NCBI GenBank assembly: GCA_025457985.1
Contig: JALOTI010000119.1
Span: 1-6,504, forward strand
Length of the DNA: 6,504 nt
Direction of reading: 5' to 3'
DNA from: Leptospira sp.
GTDB lineage: Bacteria > Spirochaetota > Leptospiria > Leptospirales > Leptospiraceae
The notes under the pieces are model-generated. The model was not told where the DNA came from and made no database searches. It saw only the letters and a program-made list of their open reading frames with translations. Numbering within the stretch: the stretch's first letter is position 1; each line of letters opens with the position of its first letter. Of this stretch, positions 1-6,504 are shown one piece after another. Both the position numbers and the translations under genes were made by a program.

Positions 1-93
1 ATCTCTTATTTGATCTCAAAGTTTCATGAATTTACCGAGATGGTAGGCCACCCACATGACGATGTCACATTGATTCATATTGAGATTGGCTAA
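1..93 (+). CDS. C-terminal end of a probable SpoIIE/RsbU-type PP2C phosphatase (5' truncated)
   Basis: Frame 1 is open from the first base to a TAA at 91-93 and gives 30 residues. The tail contains DDVTLIHIEI. This matches the usual last strand of SpoIIE-type PP2C serine phosphatases, where a DD(V/I)T motif supplies a metal-binding aspartate and is followed by a hydrophobic strand near the C-terminus. Such proteins dephosphorylate anti-sigma-factor antagonists or similar partners, and spirochaetes carry many of them, often fused to sensor domains. Any upstream sensor domain lies outside the window. The family call rests on one short motif, so the substrate and even the family remain tentative. 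No terminator is visible between this stop and vapB, so readthrough into vapBC is possible. Confidence 0.6.
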   Translation: MSYLISKFHEFTEMVGHPHDDVTLIHIEIG

Positions 94-110
94 GTCCAAA
101 TAATTAAATA

Positions 111-139
111 TTGACAAATCTGTATGAATTCGTCATACT
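111..139 (+). promoter_or_regulatory. Predicted sigma-70-type promoter of vapBC
   Basis: A perfect -35 hexamer TTGACA (111-116) is followed, after exactly 17 bases, by CATACT (134-139), a 4/6 match to TATAAT. Transcription would begin about seven bases after the -10 box, near 146, which is almost on the vapB ATG at 147. The TTG at 111 could be read as an in-frame upstream start for vapB, but it is better explained as part of this -35 box. The promoter call is inferred from sequence only. Confidence 0.5.
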
Positions 140-151
140 CGTCTGTATGAA
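119..151 (+). promoter_or_regulatory. Repeated half-sites at the vapBC promoter, probable VapB/VapBC operator
   Basis: A 10-base direct repeat, TCTGTATGAA, occurs at 119-128 and 142-151. Between the copies, TCATAC (133-138) is the exact inverse of the GTATGA core at 122-127 (5-base spacer) and at 145-150 (6-base spacer). The three half-sites cover the -10 box and the vapB start codon. Ribbon-helix-helix antitoxins commonly bind such repeats as dimers, together with the toxin, to repress their own operon. That this is the operator is inference from position and symmetry. Confidence 0.5.
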
Positions 152-341
152 GACAACTTTAAATTTAGATACGGACTTAATTGAAAGAGCTAAGGTAGCT
201 ACAGGAATTCAAGAAAAGACTTCTCTTCTCCATGAAGGACTGCGAGCGCTCCTGGAAAGAGAGGCTAAATTGACCTTAATTAGAGCAAAAGGCTCTGCTC
301 CAAAATCGGCTAAATTGCCAGGTAGAAGGAAGGTAGTTTGA
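147..341 (+). CDS. vapB: VapB-family antitoxin (ribbon-helix-helix)
   Basis: This is a 64-residue protein. The N-terminus, MKTTLNLDTDLIERAK, then GIQEKTSLLHEGLRALLERE, follows the MetJ/Arc-like ribbon-helix-helix pattern of VapB antitoxins. A beta strand at residues 2-8 would pair in the dimer and contact DNA, and two helices cover about 9-18 and 24-40. The basic tail (about 41-64, ending PGRRKVV) is where the family wraps round and inhibits its toxin. Start choice: ATG at 147 gives the family's canonical MKTTLNL start. The in-frame TTG at 111 would add 12 residues, overlaps the predicted -35 box and has no Shine-Dalgarno sequence. ATG 147 also lacks one, so the message may be leaderless. The stop overlaps the vapC start by 4 bases, indicating an operon with coupled translation. 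The protein probably neutralises VapC and represses its own promoter. Confidence 0.88.
   Translation: MKTTLNLDTDLIERAKVATGIQEKTSLLHEGLRALLEREAKLTLIRAKGSAPKSAKLPGRRKVV
326..333 (+). promoter_or_regulatory. Shine-Dalgarno sequence supporting the TTG start of vapC
   Basis: The purine run AAGGAAGG lies inside the last vapB codons, with 4 bases between its end and the TTG at 338 (7 bases counting from the first AGGA). It is the strongest ribosome-binding signal in the vapBC operon. It supports initiation at TTG 338, since no ATG or GTG gives a complete PIN domain. Confidence 0.6.
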
Positions 342-697
342 TTCTTGCCGATACATCTATCTGGGTAGATCACTTTAAATCGAAAAACGGAAATCAGAAA
401 CTAATCTCAGTTTTGGAAAACTCGATCGTCTATTGCCATCCGATGATCTACGGCGAACTTCTACTCGGCGGATTTTTAAAGGATAAAAAATTAAGGGAAA
501 GTTTACTATCGTTACCTTTTCAGGAACAGGCAAACCCAGAGTCAGTGTGCCAGTTTATATTGAACCAATCACTCATTGGAAAAGGAATCGGCTGGGTCGA
601 TTGCAATATACTTTATGATGCCATCAATAATTCTTTGGGATTGATTACTTTAGATCGTAAGTTGCAGAATTTGTTTAATCAATTGGTTATCCATTGA
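338..697 (+). CDS. vapC: VapC-family PIN-domain ribonuclease toxin
   Basis: This is a 119-residue single PIN domain. The four acidic residues expected of the metal-dependent RNase site are present: D5 in ILADTSIWVDHF, E40 in YGELLLG, D88 in GIGWVDCNIL and D106 in LITLDRKL. The family cuts RNA, in studied cases often initiator tRNA or the rRNA sarcin-ricin loop, and so arrests translation; the target here is unknown. The toxin appears intact, with no frameshift and a length normal for the family. Translation is predicted from TTG, overlapping the vapB stop as TTGA, which would keep toxin output tied to and below antitoxin output. The TTG is placed by the ADTSIW motif, which must begin a few residues from the N-terminus. 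VapB encoded just upstream is the expected inhibitor. Confidence 0.9.
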   Translation: MILADTSIWVDHFKSKNGNQKLISVLENSIVYCHPMIYGELLLGGFLKDKKLRESLLSLPFQEQANPESVCQFILNQSLIGKGIGWVDCNILYDAINNSLGLITLDRKLQNLFNQLVIH

Positions 698-704
698 AAT
701 AAAA

Positions 705-730
705 AAAGCCCGGGATCACTCCCGAGCTTT
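705..730 (-). terminator. Rho-independent terminator of groESL, between convergent vapC and groEL
   Basis: Arms 705-715 and 720-730 pair over 11 positions around a 4-base loop. Read on the minus strand the one non-Watson-Crick position becomes a U-G wobble, and the hairpin runs straight into seven T residues, making a classic terminator about 50 bases past the groEL stop. Read on the plus strand the same position is a C-A mismatch and the tail is only CTTTCT, so it should be a poor terminator for vapBC. Confidence 0.85.
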
Positions 731-781
731 CTAGGAACGTTTATCCTAAGGATGAGTCGTTCGATGATTCGGTTTCCCGAA

Positions 782-2738
<1,957 letters not shown>

Positions 2739-2767
2739 GCGGTTTCGTCTCCTATTTTCTTGTTTTG

Positions 2768-2816
2768 AATGGATTCCGTGTTAGCACCATCTTCAATAGA
2801 GTGCTAATCTACAGTA
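2768..2816 (-). promoter_or_regulatory. Probable groESL promoter region (hexamers unresolved)
   Basis: Two weak options are visible on the minus strand. One is TTGAAG (2791-2796), 17 bases, then TCCATT (2768-2773), which would place the CIRCE right arm between the -35 and -10 boxes. The other is a -10-like TACTGT (2811-2816) just before the proximal CIRCE, without a convincing -35. Either fits repression by HrcA bound at 2781-2807. Neither is strong enough to choose from sequence alone. Confidence 0.25.
2781..2807 (-). promoter_or_regulatory. CIRCE element proximal to groES (HrcA operator)
   Basis: The CIRCE consensus is TTAGCACTC-N9-GAGTGCTAA. On the minus strand this site has a perfect left arm, TTAGCACTC, exactly 9 spacer bases, and a right arm TGGTGCTAA that matches 7 of 9. 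It lies 42 bases upstream of the groES ATG, the classic position for HrcA repression of groESL that is relieved by heat shock. hrcA itself is not in the window. Confidence 0.9.
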
Positions 2817-2835
2817 CCACTGGATCAGGAGGCCG

Positions 2836-2869
2836 AAAAAAATGCAAGCACTTTCGGTCCGAGAGTGCT
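2836..2869 (-). terminator. Possible Rho-independent terminator of the ATPase gene, overlapping the distal CIRCE
   Basis: Read on the minus strand, AGCACT (2864-2869) pairs with AGTGCT (2847-2852). The TCG/CGA pairs inside it close a 3-base loop after one mismatch. After TGCA comes a run of seven T residues (2836-2842). An A-rich stretch before the stem could also pair with the T-run. The 4-base gap before the T-run and the modest stem make this weaker than the groEL terminator, but it is the only candidate between the ATPase stop and groES. Confidence 0.4.
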
Positions 2870-2871
2870 AA
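2845..2871 (-). promoter_or_regulatory. Second, degenerate CIRCE-like element distal to groES
   Basis: Sixty-four bases further upstream on the minus strand is another perfect TTAGCACTC arm (2863-2871), again with exactly 9 spacer bases. Its opposite arm, AAGTGCTTG, matches 6 of 9 consensus positions. The full arm and exact spacing make coincidence unlikely. It starts only 16 bases after the stop codon of the ATPase gene and may be a weak secondary HrcA site or a decayed duplicate. Confidence 0.65.
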
Positions 2872-2887
2872 TTTTTGGGATTTTCGT

Positions 2888-4465
2888 TTAGAAACCGAAG
2901 ATTCCTGTTTTTTTCTTTCGGGTGGTTTTTTTGGTCGAAACTCCAAGCATACCAAGAAGACCTCTTGTAACCTCCCTTGCGACGGTTCTGCCCACCTCAC
3001 GGGCGAGCGGATTTTTGGAAATAGTTTCTACAAGACTAGGATCTTCTTTTTCTTTTCTGGATTTCTTCGCAGACTCTTTTGGTTCTTCTTCCTCTGCTGC
3101 GTCCGCAATGGACTCCATTTGTTTGGTCAGAAGTTCGTAAGCACTTTCGCGATCTAAGGTCTTTTCATATTTTTTTACGAGATCGGAAGATTCGATTACT
3201 GAGTTCAATTCCGCTTCCGTTAAGATTCCCATTCGGGATCTGGGAGGGGAGAGAAGGGTCCAAACTAGAGGTGTTGGATTGCCTTTAGGGCTGAGTGCAG
3301 TTATAAATGCCTCACCTATACCTAGTTCTGTGATTGCTTCCTTCGTATCGTAAAAGTCTGTAGATGGGTAGTTTTCCGACGCTTGTTTGATTGCCTTTCG
3401 ATCATTTGCGGTAAAGGCTCGGAGTGCATGTTGTACTTTAAGTCCAAGTTGCGCTAGTACTTCTTTTGGTATATCGGTTGGCGTTTGGGTGCAAAAAATA
3501 ATGCCCACTCCCTTGGATCGGATCAGGCGAACCATGGTTTCCAATTGTTTCATTAAATCATTGGATGCCTCATTAAATACAAGATGAGCCTCATCAATGA
3601 AGAGCACTAGTTTTGGTTTTTCCAAATCTCCTTCTTCCGGGAAATTTGCATAAATCTCTGTAAGTAAGGACAGCATAAAAGTAGAAAAAAGATGCGGTTT
3701 TGTTTGGATATCTGTGAGTCGAATGATAGAAACTTGTCCCTTACCTTTTTTGGATTGAACAAGATCAGAAACATCAAAGGAAGGTTCCCCAAAAAAATCA
3801 TCTGCTCCTTGGCTTTCTAACTCGATAAGTTTTCTCAAAATCGTGGAAATCGACTGAGATGAAACGGAACCATATTCTTTTTCGATCTCTGTCTTGCCTT
3901 CATCGCTATTTACATATTGTAGAGCTTTTTTAAAATCCTTTAGGTCAAGAATGGGGAGACCCATATCATCACAATATTTGAATATAAGGGAAATAACTCC
4001 CGATTGAGTTTCGTTCAGCCCAAGTATTCTAGAAATAAGGATTGGTCCAAATTCTGAGATTGTAGACCGAAGTTTGGCACCGGGCTCGGATGAAAGTGAC
4101 AAAAATTCCACTGGGTACGATTCGGGTTTCCATTCCACACCCAAAGATTTAGTTCTTTCTTCAATCTTGTCATTTAAACTACCAGGTTTGGCAAGGCCGG
4201 AGAGATCTCCTTTGATATCCATCAAAACAACAGGAACACCTGCGTCCGAGAGACATTCTGTCAAAAGTTGTAAGGTTTTTGTTTTTCCCGTACCAGTTGC
4301 GCCTGCGATGAGGCCATGGCGGTTCAGAGTGGATAGCGGAATTTGAACTTTGGCTTCAGGATAGGGTTTTCCTTCCAATAAACCGCCACCGATATAGAGC
4401 GCATTTTTTTCTGGATATCCATCCGAAATAGTCGTTACAAACTCTTCTGATTTGTTTTTTGCCAT
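2888..4465 (-). CDS. HerA-like/DUF853 (YjgR family) P-loop ATPase
   Basis: This complete 525-residue protein resembles the DUF853/YjgR family, in the FtsK-HerA ATPase superfamily. Walker A is GATGTGKT at 55-62, and MDIKGDLSGLAKPG follows at 82-95. Walker B is LVLFIDEAH at 286-294, with D291 and E292. A sensor-like CTQTPTDIP lies at 325-333, and candidate arginines are R313, R316 and R349. The segment QLGLKVQHALRAFT (339-352) is a family hallmark. After about residue 440 there is an acidic then lysine-rich linker, and the protein ends in a conserved-looking region with a basic C-terminus (KKTTRKKKTGIFGF). No HAS-barrel domain precedes the P-loop, and there is no NurA-like nuclease next door, so a DNA-end resection role is not supported. 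The cellular role of this family is not established. The start at 4465 is preceded by AAGGGGAAG. The gene points into groES, 149 bases away. Confidence 0.9.
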   Translation of the reverse strand: MAKNKSEEFVTTISDGYPEKNALYIGGGLLEGKPYPEAKVQIPLSTLNRHGLIAGATGTGKTKTLQLLTECLSDAGVPVVLMDIKGDLSGLAKPGSLNDKIEERTKSLGVEWKPESYPVEFLSLSSEPGAKLRSTISEFGPILISRILGLNETQSGVISLIFKYCDDMGLPILDLKDFKKALQYVNSDEGKTEIEKEYGSVSSQSISTILRKLIELESQGADDFFGEPSFDVSDLVQSKKGKGQVSIIRLTDIQTKPHLFSTFMLSLLTEIYANFPEEGDLEKPKLVLFIDEAHLVFNEASNDLMKQLETMVRLIRSKGVGIIFCTQTPTDIPKEVLAQLGLKVQHALRAFTANDRKAIKQASENYPSTDFYDTKEAITELGIGEAFITALSPKGNPTPLVWTLLSPPRSRMGILTEAELNSVIESSDLVKKYEKTLDRESAYELLTKQMESIADAAEEEEPKESAKKSRKEKEDPSLVETISKNPLAREVGRTVAREVTRGLLGMLGVSTKKTTRKKKTGIFGF

Positions 4466-4636
4466 GTCTTCCCCTTAAAGACTCTAGGCTTCCGAGGAAA
4501 GTCTGATCCGTCAATTGGATTTCCTTTTTCTTAGAACGTTTGTTATATGTTCAAAAACCCATCGAATATAAAAAACCACTTTCCAAGGAATTGATTTTTA
4601 TTTTTCCTATCTTCCTAGTTTGTTTCTGGAATTTGT
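4466..4636. promoter_or_regulatory. Divergent intergenic region between the ATPase and sensor kinase genes
   Basis: This 171-base spacer should hold promoters for both genes. On the minus strand, TTGACG (4509-4514) is a 5/6 match to a -35 box, but the best -10-like sequence, TAGAGT (4481-4486), is 22 bases away, too far for a standard promoter. On the plus strand the TTATATG stretch around 4543-4549 could act as a -10 but has no good -35 at normal spacing. I see no clear operator, small RNA or terminator here. Confidence 0.3.
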
Positions 4637-6504
4637 ATGAGGACTTGGCCCTTGCATCGAATTTTTATTCCAATTCTATTTTTCTTATGGATGCCTCTAA
4701 CTCAATGCAAGGAAGAGATTTTTCCCAGTTTGGGAGCCCCACGTACGATTGAAAACGGGACTTTAGATCTAAGTTTCATTTCCCCTGGAAGTTTGGAACC
4801 TTTCCCTTTGGCTGGTGAGTGGCTCGCTTACCCAGGAGAACTTCCCGAAACAGATTTGGAGTTTTTAGAACTCGATAAAAAGACAGCAGTCCCCTTAAAA
4901 ATTCCTGGCTATTGGGTCAACCAAGGTCTACCAGCACACGGCTTTGTGACTTACAAACTCAAATTGAAATTGGACTCTCCCGAAAATTTGATGATCTACC
5001 TACGTGAAGCTTCTTCTGCGTATCGAATCTACCACCAGAACAGCGAACGAGGTTTGGTTCTTATTGGCGAGGGTGGAAAGATTTCAAAATCGGCAAAAGA
5101 GTCTGTGGGATATTACGAAGAGACAGCCCGAACCTTTCGAGCGACTCCATCTTCTGTTTTGTATTTACAAGTATCCAACTATCTTTATTCCCGAGGTGGT
5201 CCATACTATTCGCCGATTTTGGGAAGTAGCCAAAAAACATTAGTGTATCTTAGATTTAAAGAGAGAAAAAAAACATTCTTCCTAGGGTTCTTTGCGATCT
5301 TGGTTGTTTCGCATTTCTTTCTATTTTTACATAGACCGAAACAAAGGCAGGCATTATTTTTTGCGATGCTTTGTTTCTGTTGGCTTATACGAATTTTGTT
5401 GTTTGAAAGATTTTCGAGAGATTGGTTCGTTCCTTCGGATTTTATGGAAATGCTGCAGATCCGATTGGAATACCTCTCTTTTGTGGGAATCATGTTCTTC
5501 AGTTTAAAATTCTTCTTTGAAACGTATCCTGCTTACCTTCGACAAAACTTCAACAAAAATCTACTAATGCCTGTTATATTGTCCTTTCTGGTTACTTGTT
5601 TTACACCTTATGCTTTTTATACAAAGTTATTAGTGTTCAACCAAGTTTATATGGCATTTATACTTTGTGTTGCGATTTATGCGGCAATTCGTGCTGTCAC
5701 ACAAAAGGAATCCAGATACGAGGCAGGGGTAATTTTGTTTGGAACAGGAATTGTTCTCTTAACGACTATTTATGACTCCGTTGTTTTTTTCAAACGTTGG
5801 GATCTGCCATTAGTTACTGATATCGGTTTTAGTGTATTTTCATTTTGTCTTGCGATTGTTATCTCGAGTCAAAATTCAAAAGCTTGGGAAACTGCAGAAT
5901 ACCTAACCTTAAATCTACAAAAAGAAGTGGATTGGAAAACCATAGAACTGCGAAAAGAGAAAGAAAAAGCTGAAAAATCTGGAGAGTTAAAAGATAAGTT
6001 TATCTCCATTGTTTCGCATGATATTCGTTCTCCCTTGTTTGGGATTAGTTCAGTTGTAAATTTACTTACGGAATCTCCTCCTACATTAAGTCCCGAAAAA
6101 ACAAGACAGGTGTTAGGTGAAGCAAGCATTGGGTTAAAAAACATTCTCAGTATGGTTGAGGAATTGATTAAGTATTCACGGTTCCAAAATGCGGCAGTGT
6201 TTCCTGACTACCAACTTTTTGATTTCCACTTGCTTGTTCAAAACCTACTCGAAAAAGCCGAGCCACAAATCGGAAGCAAAAAGATTCATTTAAATTCCAA
6301 TATTGTTGAATCCTCCGTCGGAATCGGAGACCCATATTTGATTGAACATTTGATTTGGAATTTGATGACAAATGCAATTAAGTTTACCAAAGAAGGGGGA
6401 ACTATCGAAATCTCTCTAACTGAAGAGAACCGCAATTGGTGTCTGCGAATCACAGACAATGGGATTGGAATGCCTGAATATTGGTCCAATCATGTTTTGG
6501 AAGA
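4637..6504 (+). CDS. 7TMR-DISM sensor histidine kinase with putative lipoprotein signal (3' truncated)
   Basis: The frame is open from ATG 4637 to the window edge (622 full codons). An in-frame TAG at 4616-4618 and no other start codon before 4637 fix the start; the Shine-Dalgarno is weak (TGGA). Residues 1-24 look like a signal peptide with a lipobox-like LTQC, C24 being the possible lipidated cysteine. Residues about 37-205 form a probable periplasmic sensing domain, with GTLDL, PLAGEW and VPLKIPGYW resembling 7TMR-DISM extracellular regions. About seven hydrophobic segments span 214-411. A charged helical linker (418-452) leads to the HisKA domain, with phospho-acceptor H461 in VSHDIRSP. 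The N box is NLMTNAIKF (575-583) and the G1 box DNGIGM (607-612); the G2 box lies beyond the window. It should autophosphorylate on H461 in response to an unknown periplasmic ligand. The partner regulator is not visible. Confidence 0.9.
   Translation, partial: MRTWPLHRIFIPILFFLWMPLTQCKEEIFPSLGAPRTIENGTLDLSFISPGSLEPFPLAGEWLAYPGELPETDLEFLELDKKTAVPLKIPGYWVNQGLPAHGFVTYKLKLKLDSPENLMIYLREASSAYRIYHQNSERGLVLIGEGGKISKSAKESVGYYEETARTFRATPSSVLYLQVSNYLYSRGGPYYSPILGSSQKTLVYLRFKERKKTFFLGFFAILVVSHFFLFLHRPKQRQALFFAMLCFCWLIRILLFERFSRDWFVPSDFMEMLQIRLEYLSFVGIMFFSLKFFFETYPAYLRQNFNKNLLMPVILSFLVTCFTPYAFYTKLLVFNQVYMAFILCVAIYAAIRAVTQKESRYEAGVILFGTGIVLLTTIYDSVVFFKRWDLPLVTDIGFSVFSFCLAIVISSQNSKAWETAEYLTLNLQKEVDWKTIELRKEKEKAEKSGELKDKFISIVSHDIRSPLFGISSVVNLLTESPPTLSPEKTRQVLGEASIGLKNILSMVEELIKYSRFQNAAVFPDYQLFDFHLLVQNLLEKAEPQIGSKKIHLNSNIVESSVGIGDPYLIEHLIWNLMTNAIKFTKEGGTIEISLTEENRNWCLRITDNGIGMPEYWSNHVLE

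Noticed and set aside
124..150. Eight-codon plus-strand mini-ORF whose TGA overlaps the vapB ATG as ATGA, a possible leader peptide
   Set aside because: It has no Shine-Dalgarno sequence, and if the predicted promoter is right it lies upstream of the transcription start. The pattern arises from the TCTGTATGAA repeat itself.
2809..3000. Small minus-strand frame covering the groES upstream region and the ATPase 3' end
   Set aside because: It overlaps the end of the ATPase gene in another frame and runs through both CIRCE elements, with no family resemblance.
4539..4555. TTTG-N9-CAAA inverted pair in the divergent spacer, considered as a LexA-type SOS box
   Set aside because: As I recall, the Leptospira LexA box needs a 5-base spacer (TTTG-N5-CAAA). 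The 9-base spacing and AT-rich context make this likely chance.
4540..4752. 70-codon plus-strand frame starting at TTG with a hydrophobic stretch, upstream of and overlapping the sensor kinase start
   Set aside because: No ribosome-binding site and no recognisable family. Its second half overlaps the well-supported signal peptide and N-terminus of the kinase in another frame.
5869..6489. Minus-strand frames of 67-91 codons antisense to the sensor kinase
   Set aside because: The plus strand here encodes clear HisKA, N-box and G1 motifs in one uninterrupted frame, so the antisense frames are shadows.

Overview
The window looks like chromosomal DNA from a spirochaete of the genus Leptospira, probably the saprophytic (L. 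biflexa-like) clade. This rests on recall of Leptospira GroEL and GroES sequences, the HrcA/CIRCE control of groESL, the 7TMR-DISM type sensor kinase, a SpoIIE-type phosphatase tail and a spirochaete-like lipobox. No database search was run, so the genus is inference and the species is open.

Layout, left to right. Bases 1-93 are the last 30 codons of a plus-strand gene whose ending resembles SpoIIE/RsbU-type PP2C phosphatases. A compact plus-strand type II toxin-antitoxin operon follows: vapB (147-341) and vapC (338-697, TTG start, 4-base overlap). It has a good sigma-70-like promoter and a set of repeated half-sites covering the -10 box and the start codon. A hairpin at 705-730 lies between the convergent vapC and groEL genes and is a strong terminator for groEL. 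On the minus strand, groES (2451-2738) and groEL (782-2431) form the chaperonin operon. Upstream of groES are two CIRCE-like HrcA operators: a good one at 2781-2807 and a degenerate one at 2845-2871. Next on the minus strand is a complete HerA-like/DUF853 (YjgR family) ATPase gene (2888-4465), which points into groES. A 171-base divergent spacer separates it from a plus-strand hybrid sensor (4637 to the window edge). That protein has a putative lipoprotein signal, a periplasmic sensing region, seven membrane segments and a histidine kinase core; it is cut off after the G1 box of the ATPase domain.

Functionally the window mixes housekeeping protein folding (GroES/GroEL, heat-shock controlled), an accessory VapBC toxin-antitoxin module, and signalling proteins (phosphatase tail, 7TMR-DISM kinase). 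I see no phage, insertion sequence, CRISPR array, rRNA or tRNA. No clearly new multi-gene system is visible. The most interesting signals are regulatory: the tandem CIRCE arrangement, whose distal copy also resembles the ATPase gene's terminator, and the vapBC promoter/operator with a possibly leaderless antitoxin message.
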